Origin: Sporosarcina quadrami
Lineage (GTDB): Bacteria > Bacillota > Bacilli > Bacillales_A > Planococcaceae
Length of the DNA: 64,000 nucleotides
Assembly: GCF_014836615.1 (NCBI RefSeq)
Contig: NZ_JACSQN010000005.1
Location: 1 to 64,000 of the forward strand
Direction of reading: 5' to 3'
Below, one piece after another: positions 42,310 through 52,077 of this stretch. Position 1 is the first letter of the stretch, and each line of letters begins with the position of its first letter. Below the pieces are notes generated by a model. The model saw nothing but the letters and a program-made list of their open reading frames with translations, ran no database searches and was not told the origin of the DNA. Position numbers and translations under genes: made by a program.

Positions 42310-44007
42310 ATGCTTACATTTGAAAATTACGAGTACACTAGACCCGATATGGCGAAGATGAAAAAAGAATTCCTTGAGTTATTAGAGCATTTTCGAAATG
42401 CCAATTCTTTCGAGGAGCAAAATGAAATAATTGAGAAGGTTAATCGTATTGGATCTAATTATTCTACACAATCCAACTTAGTCATTATCCGCTCATCCAT
42501 TGACACAAATGATGAATTTTATTCAAAAGAACGTGATTACTTCGATGAGATTGATCCAGAATTCCAAGGGTTGGGAACGGCTTTCTATAAAGAACTTGTA
42601 GCGACACCCTTCAGGAAAGATCTTGAAACTAAATGGGGATCTCAATTATTCGCACTTGCAGACAATGCAATAAAATCATATTCAGACGAAGTCCTTCCAC
42701 TTCTACAAAAGGAAAACAAATTAACATCGGAGTATTCCAAACTTGTAGCTTCTGCGCAAATTGAGTTTGACGGAAAGACGTTAACCCTTGCTCAATTAGG
42801 GCCGTATGCAGAATCGACAGATCGTGATGTAAGAAAAGCGGCTATGGAAGCGAACTATTCATTTTACAATAAGCATGAAGAGGAATTTGATCGAATTTAT
42901 GATGACCTAGTGAAGGTACGGCATGAAATCGCAACTACATTAGGTTTCAATAACTTTGTAGAACTTGGATATGTCCGTATGAACCGCATCGGTTATGATG
43001 CAGTGATGGTGAAGAACTTTAGAGATCAAGTACGCGATCATATCGTGCCGATTGCTAACAAATTGTATGAACGTCAGGCAAAGCGGATCAATATTGATAC
43101 GCTGAAGTTTTATGATCAATCGTTAGATTTCCTAAGCGGCAATGCGACTCCTAAAGGATCGCCAGACTGGATTCTTGAAAACGGTAAGAAGATGTATGCT
43201 GAGCTATCACCTGAAACGGATGTATTTTTCAAGTATATGACAGATAAACAACTTCTCGATTTGGAAGCGAAAAAAGGGAAAGAAGCTGGCGGCTACTGTA
43301 CATTTATTGATGATTACGACTCACCTTTCATCTTTTCGAACTTTAATGGAACTTCAGGAGATATTGACGTACTAACCCATGAAGCAGGGCACGCTTTCCA
43401 AGTTTATTCAAGCAGGAACATCGGGATTCCCGAGTATGTTTGGCCGACATATGAAGGTGCTGAAATCCATTCGATGAGTATGGAGTTTTTCACGTGGCCG
43501 TGGATGGAATTGTTTTTCGAAGATGAGACAGAGAAATACAAATTCGCTCATTTGAGCAGCGGTTTGCTATTTATGCCTTATGGTGTCGCAGTCGATGAAT
43601 TCCAGCATGCGATTTACGAAAACCCCGATATGACCCCTGCTGAGCGTAAACAGGCTTGGAAAGACATTGAAAAGACTTACTTGCCTATGCGTGATTATGA
43701 CGGGATTCCGTTTTTGGAGTCTGGTGGAGTTTGGCAGCGCCAATCGCATATATACCAATCACCGTTCTACTATATCGATTACACGTTAGCACAAATATGC
43801 GCATTCCAATTTTGGAAGAAGTCATTTGAGAATCGCGAAGAAGCATGGAACGATTATTTGCATTTATGTCGATTAGGAGGCTCAAAGCCATTTACGGAAC
43901 TTGTCGCTGAAGCAAATCTCATTTCACCGTTTGAAGACGGTTGCGTACAATCTGTAGTCGGTTCCATTGAAGCGTGGTTAGATGAAGTAGACGATCAAGC
44001 ACTGTAA
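42310..44007 (+). CDS. M3-family oligoendopeptidase (PepF type)
   Basis: A cytoplasmic zinc oligopeptidase of 565 aa. The HExxH motif lies in LTHEAGHAFQVY (near 361), followed by the downstream Glu in EGAEIHSMSMEF, both required for zinc binding and catalysis. N- and C-terminal helices resemble oligoendopeptidase F. The start is the ATG at 42310 with AGGGAG 7 nt upstream. The open frame reaches back to 41947, but that 121-codon extension overlaps the divergent gene and has no ribosome site. Confidence 0.93.
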   Translation: MLTFENYEYTRPDMAKMKKEFLELLEHFRNANSFEEQNEIIEKVNRIGSNYSTQSNLVIIRSSIDTNDEFYSKERDYFDEIDPEFQGLGTAFYKELVATPFRKDLETKWGSQLFALADNAIKSYSDEVLPLLQKENKLTSEYSKLVASAQIEFDGKTLTLAQLGPYAESTDRDVRKAAMEANYSFYNKHEEEFDRIYDDLVKVRHEIATTLGFNNFVELGYVRMNRIGYDAVMVKNFRDQVRDHIVPIANKLYERQAKRINIDTLKFYDQSLDFLSGNATPKGSPDWILENGKKMYAELSPETDVFFKYMTDKQLLDLEAKKGKEAGGYCTFIDDYDSPFIFSNFNGTSGDIDVLTHEAGHAFQVYSSRNIGIPEYVWPTYEGAEIHSMSMEFFTWPWMELFFEDETEKYKFAHLSSGLLFMPYGVAVDEFQHAIYENPDMTPAERKQAWKDIEKTYLPMRDYDGIPFLESGGVWQRQSHIYQSPFYYIDYTLAQICAFQFWKKSFENREEAWNDYLHLCRLGGSKPFTELVAEANLISPFEDGCVQSVVGSIEAWLDEVDDQAL

Positions 44008-44013
44008 AAAGCG

Positions 44014-44055
44014 AAACAGTGGAAAGGGAGCCTATCCCCTTTCCACTGTTTTTTA
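44014..44055. terminator. Terminator between pepF and the diguanylate cyclase gene
   Basis: A strong stem (AAACAGTGGAAAGGGG and its complement) is followed by a T-run on the plus strand. It overlaps the 3' end of the convergent cyclase gene and can act in both directions. Confidence 0.88.
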
Positions 44056-45522
44056 TTCGAAGATGCTGTATTGATTTTTCCCGTTCATCTTCGATTTGTA
44101 TAATGCCTGATCGGCTTTTGAATATAATTCTTCAAACGACTCATTTTTTGATGAGATAGCAATGCCAATACTTACTGATGTCCTAATTCCTTCATTATTG
44201 AAGTAATCTTCCATCCTATTATTAAACTGTTTAATTAAAATGTGCGCCGTTTTTTTGACTGTTTGAATCTCATCGTTATTAACAAGAATGAGAAATTCAT
44301 CGCCTCCGACACGGGCTGCCAAATAGCCAGGACTGATGACATTTTTGATTGTCAAAGCAAATTCTCTCAAGATTTTGTCGCCTTCTATGTGGCCAAGTCC
44401 ATCATTGATTGATTTAAAATCATCTAGATCAATCATCATTAATGAATGTTTTTTATGACGATTAACGCGTTTTTGTATCTCATCTTCAAAAGCGGCTCTG
44501 TTCTTCAAGCCCGTTAAGCTATCGTGAAAAGCTAGATGAATAGGTTTCGCTACGATACGTGCAATAATTAATGATAGTCCAACCACACCAATTACAATGA
44601 CAATTAGCTGGTGTAAAAATTGATTTTTATATTTGGACAAAATGTTTGCCACTAAATCATTATTATAAGCGATTGCCACCACTCTCTTTGTGGAAAACCC
44701 TCTCGTTTCATCTGCATTATATGGAATAAATCGGTACGTCAATTTTCCATGATTTTCTGTAATGACGACTTCCTCGGTTTCTTTGCTTTTTCTAACCTTC
44801 TCGAAGACGTTTAAAAAACGATCCTCAATTTTATTCACCTTAAAATCTTCTGTCTTAACGCCTAATATATTGCCTCCTGAATTATACACATTTATTGACT
44901 CAATAATATTGTACTCTTTTAATAATGAATCGATTGTATCGATAAAATTAAATTGTTGAAATATCTCCTTATCTTCCAGAAGAATACCCAATTCAATTAA
45001 AAAGCGATGGTCGGAAGTCGGCATATAACTGAATTTCTTAATCTCACCTGTCTTTGATTGTAAATCGAGTCCGTCGTGTGTAAATTCTCCCTCTTCTCTT
45101 CGTCTATCGAGCAGTGCTGATAGTCCGCTACAGCACGCTTTGAAGTCTAGTCCGATATCCGCCTCAAAACTACTGTGGATCACTTTATTCCCATCGTTTA
45201 AAATAAAAATATCCATGTCATATTTTTCTTGTAATGCATTGAAGTTCCATGTTGTGAAATCAGGCTCTTCTTCATATTTCGCCAACAATTCCTTTGAAAC
45301 AGATTCCATTTGACTTGCCATTTCCATATCAAAAAGATTGTAAACTTTATCGATTGTAGAGAGGTTATGTATAATTTTGTCTTCAGCAAAACGAATTTCT
45401 GCTTCTTGATTGAGTAGAACTGTATCTCGTAGCTTTACATAGTCCACTACCGCTATTACAAAGGATAGTAGAAGAGAGAATGCTAATAAGACAGCAGTTA
45501 ATTTTAGTCGAATATTTTTCAC
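44053..45522 (-). CDS. Membrane diguanylate cyclase (GGDEF)
   Basis: A 489-residue sensor cyclase that makes c-di-GMP from two GTP. A membrane helix (about 7-27), a long extracellular double-Cache-like sensor (about 30-300) and a second helix (about 307-327) precede a GGDEF domain. Its motifs are intact: AFHDSLTGLKNRAAFE, DLDDFKSINDGLGH and ARVGGDEFLIL. No upstream RxxD inhibitory site is obvious. It is the only one of the three c-di-GMP proteins in this window with a canonical GGDEF signature. It is convergent with pepF and separated from fhs by a terminator. Confidence 0.9.
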   Translation of the reverse strand: MKNIRLKLTAVLLAFSLLLSFVIAVVDYVKLRDTVLLNQEAEIRFAEDKIIHNLSTIDKVYNLFDMEMASQMESVSKELLAKYEEEPDFTTWNFNALQEKYDMDIFILNDGNKVIHSSFEADIGLDFKACCSGLSALLDRRREEGEFTHDGLDLQSKTGEIKKFSYMPTSDHRFLIELGILLEDKEIFQQFNFIDTIDSLLKEYNIIESINVYNSGGNILGVKTEDFKVNKIEDRFLNVFEKVRKSKETEEVVITENHGKLTYRFIPYNADETRGFSTKRVVAIAYNNDLVANILSKYKNQFLHQLIVIVIGVVGLSLIIARIVAKPIHLAFHDSLTGLKNRAAFEDEIQKRVNRHKKHSLMMIDLDDFKSINDGLGHIEGDKILREFALTIKNVISPGYLAARVGGDEFLILVNNDEIQTVKKTAHILIKQFNNRMEDYFNNEGIRTSVSIGIAISSKNESFEELYSKADQALYKSKMNGKNQYSIFE

Positions 45523-45636
45523 GAATTTTTTAACTCCTTATTATCCATATAAGCCATTAGATTCATTGTATCCCAATCTATTACATATGTATATGCATTT
45601 CACACTATCGTCATTTCCTCACAATTCATCACACAC

Positions 45637-45673
45637 AAAAAAACGACCGTCATTCATAGTGAATGAACAGTCG
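45637..45673 (-). terminator. fhs terminator
   Basis: A bulged stem (CGACTGTTCATTC with GAATGACGGTCG) is followed on the minus strand by a T7 run. Confidence 0.82.
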
Positions 45674-45701
45674 CGCATTTATTCGTATTTTACATGTTCT
45701 T

Positions 45702-47381
45702 TTACATAAGACCGACTGCGTTGCCGTCCTTATCAATATCCATATTAAGAGCAGCAGGAACTTTCGGCAGCCCTGGCATCGTCATAATATCACCTGTTAG
45801 ACAAACGAGGAAGCCTGCACCTAATTTCGGATTGATTTCCCTAATTGTGATAACGAAATCATCCGGTCTTCCTAATTTCTTCGGATCATCTGAGAATGAG
45901 TATTGTGTCTTCGCCATACAAATCGGTAGTATATCCCAACCGTTCTTTTCAATCTGCAACAAATCTTTCTTGGCTTTCTCGGTAAGGACGATTCCTTTTC
46001 CTCCATATACTTTCTGAACGATTGTTGTGATTTTGTCAATGACTGGTTGCTCCACATCGTAAAGCGGTGCAAAATTATTTGGTTCTTCGAGTAATTCAAG
46101 AACGTTTTTCGCCAAATCTTCGCCGCCTGCACCGCCATGTCCCCAAACATCTGTTAAAGCTGCACGCACACCGTTTTCTTTACACCAATGTAAAACAAAG
46201 TCTAGTTCAGTCTGAGAGTCGGTGATGAATCTGTTCAATGCAATGACCGGCTGCACACCAAATGCACGAACAGTTTCAACGTGTTTCTCAAGATTTACAA
46301 TACCTTTTTGGACCGCTTGGACATTCGTTTCGCCCAATTCCGTTTTCGCAACGCCACCATGCATTTTCAACGCACGGATTGTTGTAACAACAACTACTGC
46401 ATCCGGTGCAAAACCGCCTTTTCTCGCTTTAATATCCATAAACTTTTCAGCTCCAAGATCGGAGCCGAAACCAGCTTCCGTCACAACGATATCAGCAAGT
46501 TGTCTTGCCGTATTCGTCGCCATCAATGAGTTACAACCATGTGCGATGTTTGCGAAAGGTCCACCATGGATTAAAGCAGGTGTGCCTTCAATGGTCTGTA
46601 CAAGGTTCGGCTTAAACGCTTCCTTCAACAACAACGTTAAAGCACCTTGCACACCAAGATCACGAACCGTCACAGCTTCACGGCCATATGTATAGCCGAT
46701 GACCATTTCAGACAAACGCTCTTTCAAATCTGTTAGACTCGTAGCAAGACAGAATACAGCCATAATTTCAGAAGCAACTGTAATGTCGAATCCGTCTTCA
46801 CGTGGAATCCCCTGTCCCGGTCCGCCAAGTCCAATTGTTACATGTCTTAAAGCACGGTCGTTCATATCCAGTGCACGCTTCCATGTGATTCTCCTCGGAT
46901 CGATTTGAAGTGCGTTCCCCTGGTGCAGATGATTGTCGATCATTGCGCTTAACGCATTGTTAGCAGTCGTAATTGCGTGAATGTCACCATTGAAGTGAAG
47001 GTTAATCTCTTCCATCGGCAATACTTGAGCATAGCCACCTCCAGCAGCTCCGCCTTTCACACCCATAACAGGCCCTAAAGAAGGTTCACGTAAAGCAATC
47101 ATCGATTTTTGTCCAAGTCTTGCCAATGCATCTGCAAGTCCAACTGTGACTGTCGATTTACCTTCTCCTGCTGGAGTCGGACTTGTAGCTGTTACGAGAA
47201 CTACTTTGCCGAAAGATTTGGCAACAGGCAACTTCGTAACGTCAATCTTTGCTTTATATCGTCCATAAAGTTCTACAGCCTCTTCAGGAATTCCAGCATT
47301 AGTTGCAATATCTCCAATTGGTTGCATAACTGCCGCATTGGCAATCGCCAAGTCTGTTAATGGTTTCGCTTTCTCTGTCAA
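45702..47381 (-). CDS. fhs: Formate-tetrahydrofolate ligase
   Basis: A cytosolic enzyme that uses ATP to join formate to tetrahydrofolate, giving 10-formyl-THF for purine synthesis and one-carbon metabolism. The nucleotide motif [18 protein letters not shown] (near 69-86) and the [13 protein letters not shown] segment are diagnostic; 559 aa is full length. A good sigma-A promoter lies just upstream. Monocistronic. Confidence 0.97.
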   Translation of the reverse strand: MTEKAKPLTDLAIANAAVMQPIGDIATNAGIPEEAVELYGRYKAKIDVTKLPVAKSFGKVVLVTATSPTPAGEGKSTVTVGLADALARLGQKSMIALREPSLGPVMGVKGGAAGGGYAQVLPMEEINLHFNGDIHAITTANNALSAMIDNHLHQGNALQIDPRRITWKRALDMNDRALRHVTIGLGGPGQGIPREDGFDITVASEIMAVFCLATSLTDLKERLSEMVIGYTYGREAVTVRDLGVQGALTLLLKEAFKPNLVQTIEGTPALIHGGPFANIAHGCNSLMATNTARQLADIVVTEAGFGSDLGAEKFMDIKARKGGFAPDAVVVVTTIRALKMHGGVAKTELGETNVQAVQKGIVNLEKHVETVRAFGVQPVIALNRFITDSQTELDFVLHWCKENGVRAALTDVWGHGGAGGEDLAKNVLELLEEPNNFAPLYDVEQPVIDKITTIVQKVYGGKGIVLTEKAKKDLLQIEKNGWDILPICMAKTQYSFSDDPKKLGRPDDFVITIREINPKLGAGFLVCLTGDIMTMPGLPKVPAALNMDIDKDGNAVGLM

Positions 47382-47417
47382 AACAATCCCAACCTTTCAT
47401 GTCTACATCTTTAGTAT

Positions 47418-47446
47418 AGTATATTGCTTAGTGAAAAATCTGACAA
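47418..47446 (-). promoter_or_regulatory. fhs sigma-A promoter
   Basis: TTGTCA (47446-47441), 17 nt, TATACT (47423-47418) on the minus strand, about 37 bp before the fhs start. Confidence 0.82.
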
Positions 47447-47468
47447 AATACGACTAGTTCATGACAGT

Positions 47469-48452
47469 TCATTGCTTTATTTGTAATACCAATTTTCCGA
47501 ACTGCTCACTATTTCTTAAGGCATCAAATGCTTCGAGTGCGTTTTCCAATGGATAGGCTTTATCAATAACAGGTTTTACACCATACTGATCGATATGTTG
47601 AAGCATCTCTCTGAGCTCATCTCTGCTTCCCATTGTTGAACCGAACATTTGATACTGCCCGTAAAAGAATTTTCGCAAATCCAAGTCAACGACATCTTCA
47701 GTAGTTGCTCCAAAGACGACGATTCGGCCTCCTGGTTTTAACACTTCAAGCGAGCGATTAAATGTTGCTCTGCCAACACTTTCGATTACTACATCAATTT
47801 TTTCATCAGATAGTGCATCTAGCCAATTGTCGTTTGTGTCAATTGCAAGATCTGCTCCGAGCTCCAATGCTTTTTTTCGCTTTTCAACTGAACGCGAACT
47901 CACAATTACTCGTGCACCGATATTTTTTGCAAATTGTATGATGTAAGTGGCGACACCGCTTCCTGCTCCAGGTATGAAAACCGTATGACCTGGCTTCAAT
48001 TCCCCTTGTGTGAATAAAGCCCGATAACCAGTCAAAGCAGACAAAGCAATAACTGCTGCCTCTTCCATTGAAAGATTAGCAGGTTTTTTCTCAAGTTGCT
48101 CTGCAGAAATTGCGATTTTCTCTGCAAACGTACCGTGATCAGGCATTCCTAAAATATCGAATCCAGCAGGTGGAAATGTACTCTTATCAAACCAACGTAA
48201 TGATGGATTGATAATTACTTCATCTCCTACCGACCAGCCTTTCACACCTTTACCAATGGATGAAATTACTCCTGCTCCATCCGATCCAAGGATCAATGGC
48301 TCCTTCGTATTTCCGCGGCGTCCTGGTATCATCAGATCCCTACGATTTAAACCAGCTGCATGCATAGCAACAACAACTTCACCTAGTTTTGCAACAGGCT
48401 CTGCTGTTTCTAGCACATTCAAATTCCCGTTTTCGTGAATAAGTGCCTTCAT
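47469..48452 (-). CDS. Medium-chain dehydrogenase/quinone oxidoreductase family protein
   Basis: A 327-residue NADPH-dependent MDR enzyme. The N-terminal catalytic fold has LNRRDLMIPGRRG and LGSDGAGVI (near 40-65), and the Rossmann motif is GAGSGVATYIIQFAKNIGA (near 163-181). It lacks the structural-zinc Cys cluster of classical alcohol dehydrogenases and resembles YogA-type oxidoreductases. The substrate is unknown. The ATG at 48452 has GGGGGG upstream; the in-frame TTG just before it is less likely. Confidence 0.85.
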   Translation of the reverse strand: MKALIHENGNLNVLETAEPVAKLGEVVVAMHAAGLNRRDLMIPGRRGNTKEPLILGSDGAGVISSIGKGVKGWSVGDEVIINPSLRWFDKSTFPPAGFDILGMPDHGTFAEKIAISAEQLEKKPANLSMEEAAVIALSALTGYRALFTQGELKPGHTVFIPGAGSGVATYIIQFAKNIGARVIVSSRSVEKRKKALELGADLAIDTNDNWLDALSDEKIDVVIESVGRATFNRSLEVLKPGGRIVVFGATTEDVVDLDLRKFFYGQYQMFGSTMGSRDELREMLQHIDQYGVKPVIDKAYPLENALEAFDALRNSEQFGKLVLQIKQ

Positions 48453-48547
48453 CAAATACCCCCCAGTCTATGAATCAAGGATTTACTACACTGTTTCACT
48501 ATCTATCATACAACACATACCGAATATTTTCATATTGATCGTGTATT

Positions 48548-48577
48548 AAAAAAGACACAAAGAGAAGTCTCTTTGTG
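48548..48577 (-). terminator. Terminator downstream of the XRE regulator
   Basis: A 9-10-bp stem (CACAAAGAG and its complement) with a 4-nt loop is followed by a T6 run on the minus strand. Confidence 0.85.
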
Positions 48578-48615
48578 CTTGGATGTAATTACTTTTGACG
48601 ATAGATTAGTAAACT

Positions 48616-49110
48616 TTACAACCACCGTTTTTTTATCTTTGCAAGTTCTAGCAATTCCAGTAAATCTTTTTTCGGCAACTCAGTAAGAAGTGTTAACAGT
48701 TCGCGTTCAGCAAGTCGTCTTCCTCGACCACTCCGGTACCGTTCCTTATTCTCTGCATCAATTGCACTGTATAATTCTTCGGATTTGGCATTGTGCATCT
48801 CTTCATCTTTTTCGATAATGAGATTTTCGCGAAGACGTTCATAAAGCATATCTATATTTGAAGTACCGCTTTGTGTAAATGCACGTGAAGTTTTTGGGTC
48901 TCCAAGAATGAGTTCATCAGTCGAAACAGTGAAACGCTCAGATATTTTAGCAATCCATGCTGCCGAAGGGGCGTTTTTGCCTTTTTCCCAGTCTTTTATT
49001 CTACTTGCGGACGTTCCAATTGCTGCGCCGAAAGCCATCATCGACAAACCTCTTTGTTCTCTCAAGGCCTTTAGCCTTATTCCGAAATCCTCTTTGCTCC
49101 AATCGTTCAC
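48616..49110 (-). CDS. XRE-family transcriptional regulator
   Basis: A 164-residue protein with an N-terminal helix-turn-helix (LKALREQRGLSMMAFGAAIGTSASRIKDWEKGKNAPSAAWIAKISERFTVSTDEL, about 13-68) and a charged helical C-terminal part (about 85-164). The target and signal are unknown. The start is a GTG at 49110 with AGGGGG 7 nt upstream. It is monocistronic, between an MDR oxidoreductase and dUTPase. Confidence 0.85.
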   Translation of the reverse strand: MNDWSKEDFGIRLKALREQRGLSMMAFGAAIGTSASRIKDWEKGKNAPSAAWIAKISERFTVSTDELILGDPKTSRAFTQSGTSNIDMLYERLRENLIIEKDEEMHNAKSEELYSAIDAENKERYRSGRGRRLAERELLTLLTELPKKDLLELLELAKIKKRWL

Positions 49111-49194
49111 CTTTATGCCCCCTCCAATATACTTATCTTTATACTATTAATTTTCACTTGCTCTGTCAATGTAAATAATATTTCTATTAAAAGT

Positions 49195-49680
49195 TCAGTA
49201 GCCTGTTTGTTGTCTTTTATAATTTTCATCGTTCTTTTCAACATACGCAGTCATTATTTCACTATAAGAAAATGCAAGTCTATCGGCAAGCGCCCCATAG
49301 TGTATCCACACACTTTCGTAGTTATTCATGTTTGGATTCATGATGAAAGTTTGAATTTCTTTTATCGTCAAAATGAATAAAGCCGTCAAATCACCATCTA
49401 CATTACCTACAGGCCATTGTTCAAGTGTATCTAAGTTCTTCTCAATTCCAAGAGATAGAATGAAATGGATTGAGTCTACATACTCCTCAAGTATAATTTC
49501 ACGCTCAGATGGACCTTTCGTGCTCCAAAATTTGAAGCATCTTGTTTCATTCGCCAATTCACCGAGCTCCACTAAAAGTGCAAGACCTTTTTCTGTAAAA
49601 ACATCCTTAGTAATATGTTGAGTTTGCTTAATATAGGAATCCAATCCTTTCTGCATAGTAAACAAGGTTATTAAATTCAT
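49195..49680 (-). CDS. Dimeric all-alpha dUTPase
   Basis: A 161-residue enzyme of the dimeric dUTPase/MazG-like superfamily that hydrolyses dUTP to dUMP and keeps uracil out of DNA. The metal-binding ExxE...ExxD pattern is seen in LLVELGELANET (near 36-47) and EEYVDSIHFIL (near 64-74). The ATG at 49680 has GGAGG 9 nt upstream; the upstream extension is rejected. Confidence 0.87.
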   Translation of the reverse strand: MNLITLFTMQKGLDSYIKQTQHITKDVFTEKGLALLVELGELANETRCFKFWSTKGPSEREIILEEYVDSIHFILSLGIEKNLDTLEQWPVGNVDGDLTALFILTIKEIQTFIMNPNMNNYESVWIHYGALADRLAFSYSEIMTAYVEKNDENYKRQQTGY

Positions 49681-49914
49681 AAAAAAATACCTCCATAAGA
49701 AATATATCTTAAACACAAACAATTATTTTAATTATAACCTATTTACAAATTTTAGCGAGTACAAATTGATTATTTTGGAAAAATACCTTCTGATTCTATC
49801 CTACTTCCAAAACTCTTTCTAAATTACTTTGTCGCAAACATTTATTACTATAAATTAATGTATTTCGCTTTTTTTACTGAAATAAAATTTAAAATGAATT
49901 TATTTTTAATATCT

Positions 49915-49940
49915 TGAAACCAAACTAATTTTCATCCGTA
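49915..49940 (+). promoter_or_regulatory. sigma-W promoter of ysdB
   Basis: TGAAAC (49915-49920), exactly 16 nt, CGTA (49937-49940): a perfect match to the sigma-W consensus, 42 bp before ysdB. In B. subtilis ysdB belongs to the sigma-W regulon, so site and gene agree. The remaining AT-rich gap before it (49681-49914) shows no gene. Confidence 0.88.
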
Positions 49941-49981
49941 TAGTAAAGTGACTATATATTTTTTTGTGAGGGGTTGCTTGT

Positions 49982-50365
49982 ATGGCGTTGCTATTTCGGC
50001 TAGTTATTATTGCTTTCATCGTCTATCTATTCTATAGAGGTATCCGTTATTTGGTGGATCCCAAGCGTAAATTGGACGAAGCCCATGAAAAGGAGTCTTA
50101 TTATTTTTATGATGATGTGAAAAATGTGAGGAAAAATTTCTTCATTACTTACAAGGGCGCCATGTTTGAAGGAGAGAAATATTTAGGTACAACTGATAAT
50201 GCATTTGAAGTAGTCTCCATTTTTGTTTGGGTAAAAGATGAAACTACACTTCAAGGTTTTACAAAAGATGATTTCCACTTCTTATCCTCTGAGATTTATT
50301 CAAATTATCCGCAAGCAGAAATTAGCTGGAAAAATCCAATTGAACAACTGATGAAAGCCCGTTGA
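49982..50365 (+). CDS. ysdB: Sigma-W pathway protein YsdB
   Basis: A 127-residue protein with one N-terminal membrane helix (LLFRLVIIAFIVYLFYRGIRYL) and a cytoplasmic domain (YYFYDDVKNVRKNFFITYKGAMFEGEKYLG...). It matches YsdB of Bacillales, a protein of unknown mechanism linked to the sigma-W envelope-stress response. GAGGGG precedes the ATG. It is convergent with ysdA, as part of the conserved infC-rpmI-rplT-ysdA-ysdB region. Confidence 0.9.
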   Translation: MALLFRLVIIAFIVYLFYRGIRYLVDPKRKLDEAHEKESYYFYDDVKNVRKNFFITYKGAMFEGEKYLGTTDNAFEVVSIFVWVKDETTLQGFTKDDFHFLSSEIYSNYPQAEISWKNPIEQLMKAR

Positions 50366-50385
50366 ACTCAACACGGGCTTTTTTT
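50354..50385. terminator. Bidirectional terminator between ysdB and ysdA
   Basis: The stem AAAGCCCGT/ACGGGCTTT is followed by a T-run on the plus strand; its 5' arm overlaps the last codons of ysdB. Confidence 0.88.
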
Positions 50386-50674
50386 ACGCATTTTTTACTT
50401 GTGAAAAATCTATTCCTAATGTATATACAATGACCATTATATACACTGCTGCCAGAAGAAGGAATCCAATTCGAAAAGTTGTCTTTCTTGTCTTATGTTT
50501 GAATAGGAGCATCCCTATATACGCCCCAATACCGCCACCTATAATTGCAAGTAGCCACAAATTCTTTTCTGAAACTCGCCTTCCTCGTTTTTTAGCGCGG
50601 CTCTTGTCAAATCCCATCGCTGCAAATGACCAGATCGACATAAAGATAATCCAGCTGATGATTAGTTCATTCAT
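50384..50674 (-). CDS. ysdA: DUF1294 membrane protein YsdA
   Basis: A 96-residue protein with three membrane helices and the DUF1294 hallmark MGFDKSRAKKRGRRVSEKNLWLLAIIGGGIGAYIGM (about residues 20-55). Function unknown. It lies downstream of the infC-rpmI-rplT operon as in B. subtilis, though the rplT terminator separates them. GGAG precedes the ATG. Confidence 0.9.
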   Translation of the reverse strand: MNELIISWIIFMSIWSFAAMGFDKSRAKKRGRRVSEKNLWLLAIIGGGIGAYIGMLLFKHKTRKTTFRIGFLLLAAVYIMVIVYTLGIDFSQVKNA

Positions 50675-50745
50675 CTTCTCAACTCCTTGCTTCTATTTTA
50701 CACTGGAATCGATTGAGAGTGAGAGTTTATTTGGGGAATTCTTGG

Positions 50746-50780
50746 CGTATCGAAACGTAACTCCCGCGCAACGAAACGTA
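50746..50780. repeat. Two-unit copy of the CGAAACG 21-bp repeat
   Basis: CGAAACG occurs at 50751 and 50772, 21 bp apart, with the same flanks (GTAT-CGAAACGTAACTCC, CGCAA-CGAAACGTA) as the array at 1-115. The copy lies between ysdA and rplT, in noncoding DNA. Confidence 0.8.
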
Positions 50781-50796
50781 CAGACGAATCCTCCAA

Positions 50797-50840
50797 CAAA
50801 AAAACCTTGCAAACCGACAAAATGTCGGTTGCAAGGTTTT
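50797..50840 (-). terminator. rplT terminator
   Basis: A long stem (AAAACCTTGCAA-CCGAC and its complement) is followed on the minus strand by a T7 run. It ends the infC-rpmI-rplT operon. Confidence 0.93.
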
Positions 50841-50856
50841 CTATTATATCAAACGC

Positions 50857-51216
50857 TTATTTCGCGACTGATTTTTTTGCTGTTTCTGCAAGTTGTGCAA
50901 ATGCTTGTGCATCTGAGATTGCAAGGTCAGCTAGCATTTTACGGTTCACTTCGATGCCGGACAATTTCAATCCGTGCATTAGTGTGCTATAAGAAAGACC
51001 GTTAACACGTGCTGCCGCGTTAATACGTGTGATCCAAAGTCTACGGAAATCACGTTTCTTCTGACGACGGTCACGGTATGCATAGTTGAATGATTTCATG
51101 ACCTGTTGGTTTGCTACTTTGTAAAGTCTATGTTTTGAACCAAAGTAACCTTTTGCTAATTTCAATACTCGATTACGGCGCTTGCGCGACACTGTTCCAC
51201 CTTTTACGCGTGGCAT
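50857..51216 (-). CDS. rplT: 50S ribosomal protein L20
   Basis: A 119-residue early-assembly protein that binds 23S rRNA; its N-terminal basic arm ([32 protein letters not shown]) is diagnostic. In Bacillus it also represses its own operon by binding the infC leader, and the long leader upstream of infC here fits that. Third gene of infC-rpmI-rplT. Confidence 0.99.
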   Translation of the reverse strand: MPRVKGGTVSRKRRNRVLKLAKGYFGSKHRLYKVANQQVMKSFNYAYRDRRQKKRDFRRLWITRINAAARVNGLSYSTLMHGLKLSGIEVNRKMLADLAISDAQAFAQLAETAKKSVAK

Positions 51217-51331
51217 AGTTCATTACCTCCTGCTATTCCTAAAGAATGTTGTAATAGTGTTTCACAGGAATCCGGGTTGACGTATGTCGTCATAACTCCG
51301 TATAGATTCTCTGAGAAAGGTTGTGCAAATC

Positions 51332-51532
51332 TTACTTCATGTATGTGAGCATTTGACGGATACGCTTGTAGTCGCCAGAAGAAACAAGTGAAGCTTTACG
51401 CAAGTGGCGTTTAGCTTTTGTAGACTTGTTCGCAAAAAGGTGACTTGTATATGCACGGCCGCGCTTCAATTTACCAGTTGCTGTCTTTTTGAAACGTTTT
51501 GCGGATCCGCGGTGAGTTTTCATTTTTGGCAT
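51332..51532 (-). CDS. rpmI: 50S ribosomal protein L35
   Basis: A 66-residue basic ribosomal protein ([24 protein letters not shown]...). GGAGGAA lies before the ATG. Second gene of the operon; 115 bp separate it from rplT. Confidence 0.99.
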   Translation of the reverse strand: MPKMKTHRGSAKRFKKTATGKLKRGRAYTSHLFANKSTKAKRHLRKASLVSSGDYKRIRQMLTYMK

Positions 51533-51558
51533 GATCTGTTCCTCCTAAATCGTCGCTG

Positions 51559-52077
51559 TTACTTTTTTTCGGCCGTCGGGGCAAGTATTAGGAACATGCT
51601 CCGGCCGTCCATTTTAGGTCTGACTTCGACCGTTGATACTTCCTTACATGCTTCTGCAAAGCGATCTAAAACGCGTTGTCCGATTTCCTTGTGCGTAATT
51701 GCACGACCACGGAAACGAATGGACGCTTTCACTTTGTCTCCTGCTTCCAGGAATTTAATACCGTTTCGAAGTTTCGTCTGGAAATCATGTTCATCAATCG
51801 TCGGGCTTAGTCGTACTTCCTTCGTAGTGATGATTTTCTGATTCTTTCTAACTTCGCGTTCTTTTTTCTGTTGCTCAAACTTGAATTTTCCGTAGTCCAT
51901 AACGCGAGCTACAGGAGGCTTTGCTGTTGGTGCGACAAGAACTAAGTCCAAGTTCGCGCGGGCTGCAATTTCAAGTGCCTCAGTGCGTGTTTTAATTCCA
52001 AGCTGCTCGCCATTATGGTCAATCATGCGAAGCTCGCGGGCACGAATGCCCTCATTTACGTACATGTCTTTGCTAAT
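51559..52077 (-). CDS. infC: Translation initiation factor IF-3 (AUU start)
   Basis: A 172-residue factor that keeps 30S subunits free and checks start codons. Conserved segments are [25 protein letters not shown] and the C-terminal [20 protein letters not shown]. The N-terminal [10 protein letters not shown] aligns with family N-termini, which makes ATT at 52077 the start, with GGAGGTGG 6 nt upstream. IF-3 discriminates against AUU and so limits its own synthesis, the classical autoregulation known from E. coli infC. The next in-frame ATG (52065) would lose four conserved residues. It lies behind a leader of about 375 nt with an attenuator. Confidence 0.96.
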   Translation of the reverse strand: MSKDMYVNEGIRARELRMIDHNGEQLGIKTRTEALEIAARANLDLVLVAPTAKPPVARVMDYGKFKFEQQKKEREVRKNQKIITTKEVRLSPTIDEHDFQTKLRNGIKFLEAGDKVKASIRFRGRAITHKEIGQRVLDRFAEACKEVSTVEVRPKMDGRSMFLILAPTAEKK

